64,000 nt of DNA from Niebla homalea (taxonomy: Eukaryota; Ascomycota; Lecanoromycetes; Lecanorales; Ramalinaceae), in contig JAHGAU010000040.1 of the NCBI GenBank assembly GCA_019925105.1, positions 62,001-126,000 on the forward strand. Reading direction: 5' to 3'. A model generated the notes under the pieces. That model had not been told where the DNA came from, did not search any database, and saw only the letters and a list, made by a program, of their open reading frames with translations. Position numbers and translations under genes: made by a program. Shown here in pieces: positions 12,333 to 23,247 of this stretch; positions within the stretch are counted from its first letter, which is position 1; each line of letters opens with the position of its first letter.

Positions 12333-13274
12333 GTTGACAAGGGTCCACCGGCAGCAAACATGCAATTTCAGAAGGCTCGGATTTCCACAGATTAGCCTTG
12401 GTTGCATACCCCATGACCAATCGGAGCCCGTTTGTATTTCAGGAAGATCCATTTCCTTGCAAGTTAGGTGAATGATGAAGTTGATTCAGGGAGTCCTTGA
12501 GACGGAATCAAAAGGTTTCAGCCAACGATCATCTCATGTGCATCTTACCCCAGCGATCCCTCTACGACCATTCCCCAGCAGCCCATCAAGCGTGATTCCT
12601 CAACCTCTTCCTCTCAAAACCTCACTCAGCTAGCTCAGAACTCTTCGTCCTCCAATCTCTTCTTCGTCTTCGCTCTTCTGATTACAATTCTCACTTTTCC
12701 AAAGAAGCAGTACACCGCAAGGAAGACCTGGGCTGTATCACCCTCCAATAGTCCATCCTTCATGAAAAATTGCTCAGACTTTTATTGCCAACTGTATTGC
12801 CTTGGTAGAACGACACCATGGCGGCGACTGCGTCCCAAAGGAAGGCTGCTTGGGTGAGGCCGGATGTGGAGTGGGCCATTCGGAGTTTATCACGTAGCTG
12901 ATGGAGTTCACATTTTGCCAGATTGCTTCTAGAACGCTCCTCTAACATCAAACCCTCACCATACTTGGCAAGCAAGCATAGAACTTTGTCTGGGGTATGA
13001 GGGTATTCACAACATTCCGAGTATGCCGGTTGTCGCAATATGGTCAGGCTTTCTTCCGCAGAGGCAGAGTCTAGGGTATGAGTTTGAAGCTTGGAATGTT
13101 GAGCGCTTATGGGAGAAAGGTGAAAGCGACGTGATTGAAGGAGTTGGAAGAGTCACGAAGGAGAGCTCCACTTGAGATTGGCTGCTGCTTGGGAACCCTT
13201 CGCAAAGTAGACCTGCGTAGGGTCGTAAGCCTGAGTAAATACCTCTGATAGCTTGTCCGAAATATTCAACGAGC
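12333..13274. other. Intergenic, no gene recognised
   Basis: Two minus-strand frames of 91-92 codons (12760-13038 and 13007-13282) overlap each other in different frames and carry no motif I recognise. They could be remnants of one decayed minus-strand gene, but nothing in them supports a function. Confidence 0.4.
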
Positions 13275-15431
13275 TTGTCCATTCCTGTTCTCTCTATCGC
13301 GGCGAAGACCCGAACGTGGTGGGTCGATGCAAGGATTCAAACGGCTCTAGCAGGTTTTGCAAATGTGATTCCTCCTCGTTGTGGAGCGACCGTGTCGTTT
13401 AAGGACTGTGTTGCTCAAGGTCCCACCGACGATGTGCTGACACTCGGATCAGGTTCCAACACTGGCGTTAACGGCAAACCACCACTGTTATCTCTACCAC
13501 GGCCGGAACGGATAGTGCTAAAGGTACTTACGGGTTGGGTACCATGATCGATCACGCAAGCCTCCGGCAAGACATCACCGTCACTACGACTACGACGGCC
13601 ACCGCAACAGCTGACTCAGGCTTGGAAACGGTCGCAGTGGTTGTTCTTGCGGGAGGGATGGCCTGGTTCCTTGCCGACGCAAGAATCACCAGCTCATTTT
13701 TATTGATCCGACGACTGATGTCTTCCAGATGCCTCGGGAGGAGCGGCTGCCATCGCTGCCCTAGAGCCCCCTGAGAGTGCCCAGGATCACGACGACGACA
13801 AAAACTGCCCCAACCCAGAGAACGATTGCTCGGCATGTGATGGCAAGGCCCAGATGTGCACCACGGGTACAGACTCTGGATGTACGCGACTGGGTCTAAA
13901 GAAGTCTCGTTAATCGTGTAGTTGACAGTATTCTGACATCTTGTGATGATAGGTGCTTGCAAGGAAGATACCTATCCTGTTGACGGTGCTGATGATCAGC
14001 CAAATTGCTCAGATGATGGCTGCAATCCACAAGATGGGAAATGCACGGGGGGTTGACCACTCCGGTTGCGATTGTAAGCAGTCTGATTTTACGGGTTTGG
14101 CCAAATACACGTTTTTCTGCAGCGACTGTGGTGGTGATGATGGCAGCGGGAAATGCAAAGGCGTAAGTCGTGTTGTCCAATCTCGACAAGTCCCTTTCTC
14201 ACGTTATGGACTCGTAGGACCCTGATGAGGACCCTCCGAATCTATGGAAGACTTGCAAATGCACTCCGGAGCTTGATTGGACCACCGGTACAAACGACCA
14301 CCTCGTGAGGAACAATGTTCAGCAACACCAGGCGGCACTCAAGGCATTGCCAGCCATATCGGTAGTCTCGTCCGCCACTCCGCTCCCCAAAGCGACTTGT
14401 GACACCAACAGCGTTTCCGTCATCCCCTACAATGTTTTCAGCCCGGGCGTCTACTCCAAGTTCTGCGATGCCATCAACAGTGGCGACAAATCCAAAGCCT
14501 TGAAACGAAAGGTTAACGCCCACAGGGACGTCGTCTTGGACAAAAGGAAGCGAACGCCTCCACCCAATCCAGACGCTTACGATGGGTACAGCTTCGACCT
14601 TGACTGGACCGGAGGCGATGGATCATGCCCAAGCACTGTCTTCTCCACGATTGCTAACAATGTCTGTAAGCAGCTTCCCCTTTTTACCTTCCCCATCCTA
14701 TCTTCCCACGATCCAGCCCTGATATGATCACTCTAGGCCGGCACATTGGCGGCCAATCAAACGTCATGACCAACAAAGCCAACTTCGATACCGGTTGTGG
14801 CATTTACGCCTACTCCATCTCCGCCCCACCATCCGCCACCCCTCCATCCAGCACCCCACCCTCTCCACCCGCCACCCCCACCGTAGGCTCCATCTAATGC
14901 GCCGAGAATAATCCCAGCTACTCCAAGTGCTGGAAAGACGTCCAGGCCGGCGCCGTTGACCAGTGCGCGAGTAACATGTTCCCGCACTCCCTGGTCGCGA
15001 AGTCACCAGCGCCGACGCGAATATCACGCAGGTTTTACGCAAGGGCGCAGGCGGCAACGGGTACGGTGGCCATGGAATCGTATACATGATGAACATCGGG
15101 TGGTTATCCGGCTGCACCGAGTATCACAAGATGGTTCCCGACAACCCGACGGGCAAGAGCGGCGACGACACCATCTCCTACACGACACTGATCATGTAGG
15201 TCTGCTTGCAGCGATGGTTTGTCGCTTCCCTTCCCCAACCCAGCCCTTCCCCCACTTCCTTTTCCCGCTTCCCTTCCAGTGAGTCTGACCGCTTCCATGA
15301 TACTGGGCACCGGGAACAGCGGTCTCGACGGCTACGTCGACGGCGGGTGCCTGCGGTATGGCTCCTACGCCAGCAACATCGGCGGCGTCTTTGCGTCCCC
15401 GCCGCACCCTGAGCTGTTCTGGAAGCAATAG
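13275..15431 (+). pseudogene. Cysteine-rich secreted protein, fragmented (chitinase-associated type C-terminus suspected)
   Basis: Scattered plus-strand segments look like exons of one extracellular protein. A Thr-rich stretch lies near 13570-13620. A segment with Cys pairs (NCPNPENDCSACDG) lies near 13800-13870, followed by a plausible intron and another Cys-rich exon (about 13952-14056). DCGGDDGSGKCKG ends at about 14163 and is joined in phase by a GTAAGT...TAG intron to an exon beginning at about 14219 (KTCKC, then a basic KRKVNAHRD...KRKR patch). A long exon then carries FDLDWTGGDGSCPS, followed by a possible intron at about 14664-14736. The last pieces (about 14900-15431) are rich in Gly/Asn and end LFWKQ. 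Stops near 14897 and frame changes near 14054 and 15000 prevent a single frame. Such Cys-rich tails occur in fungal chitin-active secreted proteins, but I see no catalytic GH18 core. It may be a pseudogene or a multi-exon gene that I cannot fully resolve. Confidence 0.45.
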
Positions 15432-16280
15432 CCCGACATTTGTGGTCAAAGGATCTTATTCATTTTGAAAGAGCTTGATTCTACATGGCTTCTTCCATCT
15501 TCCCTTATCATTTGTCATTCATACACATAAAAATCAAGGACATTGAGGGTGTTTACCATCATAAAATGGCCAGCCACAGAGTCACGCAACGGAAACCCCC
15601 TCCCGAAGGCCCCCTGTTTTTTTGGGCTCCGCAATCAATTAGAAAGTTTCAAATTAAAACACTATACTTTGAAAACACCTAGAGCTGCCGTCCAATCATC
15701 CATCTCCCACTTCTGAGCGCAGGCTCAAGTGCAACCTCGTGGCGCAGTAATGCGGAGAGACAGTCTCGATCCATTGAGAGCACCACTACAAGGGAGCGAA
15801 GACACTGAAGCGAGGAACGCCCGTTCATTCACGTTTTTAAATGAGCTGCCTTGAAGGCGGTCTATGATTGTGATTCTGTACAGATGAATCTGAATGTATG
15901 CGCATGCTACATACCACACCCATCATCACATTGCAAATCGCTCGGTCTTCATAGTCGCCATCGCTTTGAGATTAAGCATAGTCTGCGAGTGCGGGTCACT
16001 GTGATACTGGCATGATGGCCAGGTCTAGATTATAGGCCCGGATGCTGGTGTTCACTGGAAGAGTAGCAAAATCAACGTATACCTGCTCCGGCTTACGCAG
16101 AATCTTAAAGCGGTTTTCCAGAGGCGGATCGAGAAATAAGCTTTGGCGTATGCACTATAAGCCCAGTAAGCTTTCAATCCGTGAAATATCATCAAGCCGA
16201 CCCAGTATAATACCCCGGGGTATTCGCTTAAGTAAATCCAAGGGGGACGGCTCGACGATTCGTCAGAAGGGCCCATCTTC
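15432..16280. other. Intergenic, nothing recognised
   Basis: Normal base composition, short frames of 64-113 codons on both strands with no domain or signal. No repeat was seen. It contains the 3' flank of the minus-strand gene that ends at 16281. Confidence 0.5.
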
Positions 16281-17099
16281 TTATGTACTGTGCTCCTCTA
16301 TCACCCTACTTGCAGTCGATTCGCGACCCGAAGCAGAGACGTTATGGGGTCTTGTACCGTTCCTTGAGTCTCCGTGCGTATAGTAGAAGTTGAACACATT
16401 GTTTTCGCCCCTCCTAAAGCGTCGCCGCTGGTCAATGCCGAGAAGGATGGCGACGATAATGGCAACGCAAGGAATGACGACGCCGATGACGATCTCGCCA
16501 TTGCGACTGAGGTTTGTATTACTGTTGCTATTGGAACTGGTGGAGGTATTGGTAGGGTTGGAGGACAGGGCGTGGGATGAGCGAGTAGTAGCTGCAGCGG
16601 GGGTCGACGAATCGCTGGTGCCACTTGATGCGTCAATGATAGTCGTGGTGCCATTCACCCCCATGCAGTCCACGCTATAGCTTTGCACGGTGAAAGCAAA
16701 GGTTGTGCATGTGCCTCCCAACGAGGCGGCTTTGGCATCATTGCTGCAATAGGGGTCGGAGTACACAGTCACTAAATTCATGTTGGCGTCAGAGCTGGTT
16801 GGAGACCTCAACTGCATGGAAATCAAGCGGGAAAACTGACCAGTACAACCATACTGCTGCGACTCGCCCAACACTGTGGCAATAAGACTCTTAGCGGTGG
16901 CACCTGGGCGGTCGCAGGGGCCATTGTAGGCGATGGAGGCTTCAGTCGCGTTGAAAGATGTGCCTTCGCAAGAGGGGTCGGGATAGAAAGAAACGCTTGT
17001 GATTGCGAACACGGTAAGAGAGCGAAGAAGCAGAACCAGGAGAAGATGGTTAACGATGCTGAGAGATTGAATCCTATTGAAGAGGGCCATCATAGCCAT
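16281..17099 (-). CDS. Single-pass secretory membrane protein with Ser/Thr-rich stalk
   Basis: A 272-residue protein if translation starts at the Met codon at 17097-17099. The frame is open upstream to 17225, but the added 42 residues are charged, whereas this Met is followed directly by a hydrophobic signal sequence (about residues 10-32). A luminal domain of about 100 residues with six or more Cys follows (PDPSCEG, GPCDRPG, YGCTG, DPYCSND, GGTCTTF, VDCMG), then a Ser/Thr/Asn-rich stretch (about 135-195), one transmembrane helix (IVIGVVIPCVAIIVAILLG) and a basic cytosolic tail (RRRFRRG). The layout recalls fungal wall-stress sensor-like or mucin-like surface proteins. I do not recognise a named family, and the function is unknown. 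No intron is needed. Confidence 0.65.
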   Translation of the reverse strand: MAMMALFNRIQSLSIVNHLLLVLLLRSLTVFAITSVSFYPDPSCEGTSFNATEASIAYNGPCDRPGATAKSLIATVLGESQQYGCTGQFSRLISMQLRSPTSSDANMNLVTVYSDPYCSNDAKAASLGGTCTTFAFTVQSYSVDCMGVNGTTTIIDASSGTSDSSTPAAATTRSSHALSSNPTNTSTSSNSNSNTNLSRNGEIVIGVVIPCVAIIVAILLGIDQRRRFRRGENNVFNFYYTHGDSRNGTRPHNVSASGRESTASRVIEEHST

Positions 17100-17997
17100 C
17101 TTGGCACGGGCATTTTCAAGAGATACTTCTAACAGCGCAAAAGAATGTTGAAGGATGCGAGCAGCCACGTGAATTGGCTGTCCTCTTCGGCAGCGTCTTG
17201 CAGCTCCTGGCCCCGGCTGAGGCACATATGTTTCTGCCGTTCATGCATGATGTACCTAGACTCGATGTTGCTCAGAGATAACATTGCAGTATCACACTCC
17301 ACCACCACGTTTTGAGTAAGTCGAAGTAAGGTTGCAATTTCATCTTCACAGCCAAGGGATTTGGTGACTGAAATGCAACAAGCAGTCTTCAATGCAGCAA
17401 ACAGGTCATAGTGTGTCAAAATGTCAAAAATTGATTTATTGTAAATGCCAAAACGTGTGGCTCCCGGCACACTTTTTTTTTGTGGAGGGTGTGGGGGTCA
17501 TAGTATGAGTTCCTTGTTGATCGATCTCAGGATCGAATCGACCTGCATGGCACCCGGGCTGGCACCCTTGGAAAGACGATTTGGCTAGCGCGAAGCGTCG
17601 ATCGGGAGGCGAGGTGCATGCATGCTCCGCGTATGAACGTGGCACATGTAGTATGCAAGCTGCGGGGACCTGCTGCCTGGAGTCTACACAGACCCTGAAT
17701 GGCGGACGAAGGATCTTTTGAATTGGGTGCGAAAAGTTGATGGACCCACTCAGCCTTCACAACAGGTCAACGACCCTAATTAAGAACATTCAATACATTT
17801 AAAAAGTCAATTCATAAGCTCGGTAAAGGCGGATGAAACTTTATTCCCGTATCCGTTCCCGTCGTAAATCAAAACTGTCACGGTGTCAGGACTGCGATTG
17901 CCTTAGTCCCTCAGACGTGGGTGTGGCTTTGCCAAGCCTTAGCCACAGCGGGCTATAGAGGCTCCCTCACGTCTGAGCGCAGAACCCCGTATTTTTG
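17100..17997. other. Intergenic with a small hairpin
   Basis: No supported gene. A run of short minus-strand frames (69-113 codons) is unremarkable. At about 17898-17990 an imperfect inverted repeat is seen: CTCAGACGTG on the left is matched by CACGTCTGAG on the right, with an inner stem GTGGCT...AGCCAC. The left arm (AGTCCCTCAGA) recurs at about 19236, suggesting a small dispersed element. The AT-rich block follows directly. Confidence 0.45.
17722..17775 (+). repeat. 54-bp segment shared with 11990-12043
   Basis: Second copy of the segment described at 11990-12043, same orientation, 5.7 kb away, in otherwise unrelated surroundings. It lies about 220 bp left of the second AT-rich block. This suggests a shared terminal fragment of a transposable element. 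Confidence 0.65.
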
Positions 17998-18790
17998 TTA
18001 GATTCATATTATCTATAAGTATTTTATTTAAATATTTCTCCCCGCTTAATTTTAAATTTTAAGTATAATATTTAAGTAAAATTGAATATATTTTATATAA
18101 ATAATATTATGAAATTTCTATTAAGTAATTAAGAATAAATTTAAGAAGTTTAAGATTTTATATATAATTCCTATTATTTTATTTTATAAAAATAAAAACT
18201 TTTATTTTTTTAATTAAAGTATATTTTAATTATAAATATATTGAAATTTTTTATTAAAGTTATCCTTAAGGCAAGATTTAATAAATTTCTTACTTAAAAA
18301 TATTTTATATTATAGATTTCTGCTTTTCATTATTATTCTTTAAGCCTTAACGTAAAAATTTTATATATAAAAAATAGGAAATAAAGCGGATTAAGCAAAA
18401 ATTCAAAGTTCTAAGCTTAAACGCGTAGAAGAAAAGGCTATTTATCAGCTACTATTTAGCCCGAATCTACATAGCGTCTAAGGGACTAAGGCAAGACTGC
18501 GATGCTGACAGCCGAGAGCTTAGTCAGCGCGCTAGGCCTAAGTGGGACTAGCGCATGCCTTCCGCACACTTCCATGCATACTGTACCATAGATTTCTCTA
18601 CATAGTTGAAATTCAGTCATATTCACCCTTACCCCTACTGAGTCCCTGACAAAAACTTACTTTTTATTCTTTTATTAAACAGAATAACTTAAACGAAACG
18701 TCATTGGAATATTCAATAATATTCTTTAAATATCTTAATAATAAAAATCTCGAAATAAGCTTATAGTTATATGCCTATCAATCGATAAAA
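17998..18790. repeat. Second AT-rich RIP block
   Basis: Composition drops abruptly to that of 1-10150 from about 17998 to 18420 and again from about 18650 to 18790, with a normal-composition island at about 18420-18640. No open frame. The nature of the degraded element cannot be read. The sharp edges indicate an inserted repeat that was later mutated. Confidence 0.75.
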
Positions 18791-20357
18791 AAAGACTACG
18801 GTCGACCCTCTATGGTAACCTTGATATTGAAGTCAGCTTTATTAAGGTTGGGGACAACGACAACTCCTTCAATGCCTTCTGTATCCGTGAACATTGGGTT
18901 CTGAGCCTTACAAGTGGAGCAAGACTCAGAATCTGTTGGAAATGGTATTTCGCTGGAAGGGTCACTTGGTGATTCCTGGACATTGCAACCTCTTCTCATG
19001 ATGCCAGATATCTGGACTTGGTCCAGCTATATGTGCCCAGATGTGGGGTCCTCAGAAAAGGCTTGGAGGAGCCTTGGTTCCGAGTTCTGCCAACAACGTA
19101 TATGCAGACTGAAGAAAGAATGATTCCATTGTAGGAACAACCCATTCTTATCTGCTCATAACACACTGCCAAGCCCGTTCATGTACCACAAGATCACCAT
19201 AATGCCAAGATTCGTTGATCGATATCACTTGCCTCAGTCCCTCAGAGCGTGTGTGACGATCGCGGCAGGTGCCCCACACGGCAGAAAGGCCCGCTTGTCA
19301 GCATCTAACCCGACGGGGCTTAGATGCCGGCCTTAAGCCCCTTCGGGTTAGGGCCGGGCCCCTTCTCCGCAGCGGCTGACGGAGGAATTCAATTTTGATC
19401 AGGGGCTGCATTGCGCTATCGGCTTAGCGCATTCTTGCAGGCGAATCAGGAAGAAAACGCAATCAAGTGACAGCGCTAAAGCGTGTCCCTATAACGTGTG
19501 CCTGAGTGTTATTTCCGGGGGTCTTGACTTAGGCCAGGGGGCCCCAGCCATCCTCCGTAAAGCGTTTGAGCTTATTGCCGGCCTCCTTTTCGCTATTCCC
19601 GGGTACCCTTGGTAAAACGGAGGATAGGTGGTAAGTATATGTAACTTGAGGCTGCCTTCAATTTCTTGCGATAAGGAAAAGGTGTTAGGCGGTCTGATCC
19701 TAGATATCGTTCCCTCGGAATCCGTGCTTTTGGATTCTTGAATAAAGCTAGGGTGATGCATTCTGATGTTCTTCGAAGTGAGGAGGCCATCCGAGAAGTA
19801 GAATTGGCTGTCGCGCAATGATCGCACGGCGGCAAGCCGTGCTTACCGTAAGAAGAACGGAATCGAGCCTTAGGATTCCACCCTCTTACCTGTTGGCAGC
19901 AGCAATGGTGCTCCTAACGGAAGCGAATGTGTGGGCAATCGTGGATGAACGCTCTTTACAATGATGTCCCCTGCAGAGTGCCACAAACTTCAATGATGCA
20001 GGCAGCAGTAGTAGCAGCAGTAAGTACCTATTGCGTTATACTTGCTGGGCGTCCCATCATCTCAGAACTGAGGTCATGTGGATAGTCGAGCCGTGGCGTC
20101 TACTCCTGGTATCAGGAATCAAGAAGTCTTGTATCATGTCTCATTTCTTCAAACGGTTTCGTTATAGGCTACAAGAGTCGTTGTATTACGCCTGCACATC
20201 GCGATTCGGAGGCGTGGAAACGCTTCTCTGCTTTGGCTAGAGCTCCGAGGAATGGGAGACACGTACGCCAGGGTAGTTTTGTTTCCTATTACGAATTGAA
20301 CTGGAGATACATTATGTCCAACATGAGATTCAATAAGCTGAGACCGGTGGCTCTCCG
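18791..20357. other. Intergenic, no gene supported
   Basis: Short frames only (67-112 codons). One minus-strand frame at 18796-18999 has a few natural-looking features (CSTCKAQNP and an acidic stretch) and might be the tail of a lost gene next to the RIP block. At about 19290-19370 a GC-rich inverted repeat is formed by TAACCCGACGGGGCTTA and TAAGCCCCTTCGGGTTA, spaced by about 10 bp; it could form a strong hairpin. Confidence 0.4.
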
Positions 20358-21845
20358 TCAATACTCGCGAGTCAATATCTCGGCGAAGTGAAGTAGTCTC
20401 ACACTCCACGCATCAAACACCGGGACCAAGAGCCCCACAAATAGCGCAAAAATGTAAAAGTGCCATCCCGTCCACCTCTTACAACCCTCAGACTTGCTGC
20501 TCGGAGCCGCTGTGGTAGACGCGGCAGCAGGCGCAATCTTGACCATGCTGAGTTGGAATGTTGTGTTTGGGTTCATTGTCGGCGAGGACATACTGGTTGG
20601 GGTGTAAGTGACTGTGACAGTCTGGTACTGGGTAAAGATTGAGATTGTCGGTGGGCTTGATGGTGGAAAGATGGAGGTAGGAGGGGAGGTGAGTGTCAGA
20701 AATTGGTCCATAAGTGGGGCCGAGATCCCGATTCTGGAGATTTCCGTGAGGTTTGTGGGTCTGGCTGTCTCAGTGGGTGGCGAGCTCGAGTTTAAAACGA
20801 CAAGGTTGGAGGCCGTTTGAATGAGCGGCGTTGCTTTTCCAGCCGAAAAAATTTCAGATGCTTCAGTAGTCTGGATCGGAAGCGATTCGTCGATCGACAT
20901 AGGGGCTCCCATTGCTGATTCCTCTGGAATGGTTGTTGTTTGAAACGGTGCAGCAATGAGTTGGCCTATGTTTTGGCTGGAGATGGGTCCTGGCACGGAA
21001 ACAGGGGCCTCCGGGTCCAATTGCATGAAGGACGACGTTTGCAGGTCTGCAGTACCAATCGTAGAGACGACTTGTATTTGCACGGCTTGAGTGACAGAAC
21101 GGCCAATGGTTGTAACTGCTGCAGAACCCTCCGCAGAGAGCGGTGCGTCTATGCCTGCACCAAAAGGGCCTATATCCCTTGTAGAGGGAACAACCGATGA
21201 AGAGTTGATTTGGTCAGCATCCTGCGCAGCTGGATACGACGAGCTCGTGAGCGGAGCTGTGAATGCAGCCTTGGGAGCTGGAATTGATGTCAATGTCGAG
21301 GAATTCCCGACACCTAATGTGCAAATATATTCAGCTTTGCCATCGAAAACAGGAACAATGAATTGAGTCGTAGCAGGCAGGTAATGGGTAGCGCTGGCTG
21401 TCACGGCTGTCAATGATAATCCCCTCAGTACTGAAGTCGTATTCGTCACCGGAAAGCTAGAATGGTTCGAATTGTGTTCGTGACAAGGGTCATTATCCAC
21501 CAGCGGTCCGTCTACAGCGGAATTTGGACATCTGCGTACAATCGGGAGGGCAATCGGGCTGGTTGCTGGAGCCCGTTGACTTGAGAGGAGCGGGTGCAAG
21601 ACAAAGCAACCTTGGCCCGATCCAAAGGTGAATGTTGTTGTTGGGTCATATGTGATGGTGGAGAACGTCGAGCAAGGATTTATTCCGCGCTGGTCTGTAT
21701 TCATAGCTGCTGTAAGGAGTATCGTATATGTCATCAGGACATAGAAAATGTTACTACATCGTGAACAAAAAGATGACATTGTCAAGTTGACTGAAAGGTT
21801 AGAGGTCACGTTGACTGCAATAAGGTACAAGCTGCGTGATAGCAC
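20358..21845 (-). CDS. Ser/Thr/Pro-rich surface protein with C-terminal membrane anchor
   Basis: A single uninterrupted frame of 495 codons. Residues about 30-48 form a hydrophobic segment that may act as a signal sequence; translation could also start at Met23. An N-terminal region with a few Cys (PCSTFSTITYDPTTTFTFG) precedes a long region rich in Ser, Thr, Pro, Ala and Ile with many potential O-glycosylation sites and several N-glycosylation sequons. Near the end a basic segment (CKRWTGW) leads into a hydrophobic stretch (about 465-485), FALFVGLLVPVFDA, that could be a transmembrane helix. No catalytic domain is visible. Fungal cell-surface glycoproteins commonly look like this. The function is unknown. 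Confidence 0.6.
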   Translation of the reverse strand: MLSRSLYLIAVNVTSNLSVNLTMSSFCSRCSNIFYVLMTYTILLTAAMNTDQRGINPCSTFSTITYDPTTTFTFGSGQGCFVLHPLLSSQRAPATSPIALPIVRRCPNSAVDGPLVDNDPCHEHNSNHSSFPVTNTTSVLRGLSLTAVTASATHYLPATTQFIVPVFDGKAEYICTLGVGNSSTLTSIPAPKAAFTAPLTSSSYPAAQDADQINSSSVVPSTRDIGPFGAGIDAPLSAEGSAAVTTIGRSVTQAVQIQVVSTIGTADLQTSSFMQLDPEAPVSVPGPISSQNIGQLIAAPFQTTTIPEESAMGAPMSIDESLPIQTTEASEIFSAGKATPLIQTASNLVVLNSSSPPTETARPTNLTEISRIGISAPLMDQFLTLTSPPTSIFPPSSPPTISIFTQYQTVTVTYTPTSMSSPTMNPNTTFQLSMVKIAPAAASTTAAPSSKSEGCKRWTGWHFYIFALFVGLLVPVFDAWSVRLLHFAEILTREY

Positions 21846-23247
21846 TGAAGAAGTCGCTTGATCTCACAAAACAGCAGACAGATGGGATGATTAGCATTCT
21901 TGAATTCGAAAAGCCTAATGGGCTCACAAATGTCGGTTGACAACGGCAGGCAGATCATGGAGGCACAAGGGCTGACCGCAGTCAAGCCTCGAACTGCGGC
22001 GTTCAGCCATGTTCGATACCGCCCCCCAAGATTGGGGGTGCTTTTTGTTAGCCGGTGTAGGCATGGTGGTGCGGACATAGAGTGCGGGCGAGGAGTGTTA
22101 TTGGAGCCGTCATGCAGGCGATGCCAAGACACCCTGATGGCTCGTGTAGATATCATCACATAACCGTACATCTCAGTATGTCTACTCGTTTTCCCGCAGA
22201 CACCTTTTGTCTTCTGTCATAGATCATCAGATAGATCATACACCATACACACAAGGCATACACACTCATTTACCTTTTCTTTGGGGCACCTCGACTGGCG
22301 CAATGATTGCGCTTGGACCTCGTATTCGTAAGAAGCGGCTTGAGAAATGGAGGGACAGGTAGTACGGAGCGTAAGTGATCACGTCTGTACGGCCTTCATC
22401 TAGCCAAACAGGAAGGTGGAAGTAGTGCACACCTTCGATCCGACCAGTCGCCCAGTCTTTGAGTCACTATCACATCATTAGTCAACCAATTATCAACGTA
22501 GCTCATCACAACCTCAATGAGTGTCCGACCCTCGTCTAAGCCAAATTATGATTCGTCGTCGGCCAGGACCTAAATAGTGGTTCCAGCACCTGCGCCTTGC
22601 TCCCAGGCTCGGCCTACTTGCCCCATGAGGAACACCTACCATGCGTGCACCACCTGTATCATGGCCACCTTCATAGCTATTATTGGTTCATTACTTGACC
22701 CACCTCATATCAGTACCCTGACACCTCTTTTATCATCCTCAAGCATTTCATTTGGACATTTTATGTCCGTCATCGTTTAATGAAAAGCTCGGCTAAGTCG
22801 GTGCTGATTTTCGCAGCCTTCAGACACCGGTGATTTGGTCGCAATGTAACGTCTGGAACGCGGAGCGGCAAGAAAAGGCTGGGGACAAGCGAGGGATATT
22901 TCTGGTCTCTTTGCTTTGCAGACACTGTCCCATGCTAGTCATACAGCCACGGAGGACTAATGCATCGGACGGCTCAATGTGTACGAAGATCTTCTCACAC
23001 TGATAGCTCGACAGCCTGCGACTGGTGATGATGCAGAACCAGGTGGTGCCGCATGCTACCATATCGTCCTCACTCTTCGCGGACTTTTGGTCTGCACTCA
23101 GTAAGCCATGCTTTTACCTTTTAAATCACTAGGTCTCTTTATTTAAGGTGAGAATGAAACGACTCCGAACAAAACGCCCTCAAGTGCATTGTGCGATTTT
23201 ATTCTCCTCAGACCTCAGTCACACGAAGACCTGGAAGATAGGCGAGC
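21846..23247. other. Intergenic with one dispersed repeat copy
   Basis: No supported gene. Frames at 21806-22171 and 21900-22163 are on opposite strands of the same sequence and show no domain. The R2 repeat copy at 22571-22734 is the only feature I recognise. The last few hundred bases should contain the promoter of the DUF3176 gene. Confidence 0.45.
22571..22734 (+). repeat. Dispersed repeat family R2, copy C (not RIPped)
   Basis: Matches 9361-9535, most clearly in GGCTCGGCCTACTTG, CACCTACCATGCGTGCA, CACCTTCATAGCTATTATT and CAGTACCCTGACACC, in the same order. Base composition is normal, so this copy escaped or postdates the mutation process that hit copies A and B. A short deletion relative to copy B is evident after the first block. 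Confidence 0.6.

Noticed and set aside
14757..15117. Minus-strand Gly/Trp-rich and Arg/Ser-rich frames
   Set aside because: Shadows of Pro/Thr-rich codons on the plus strand; no motif.
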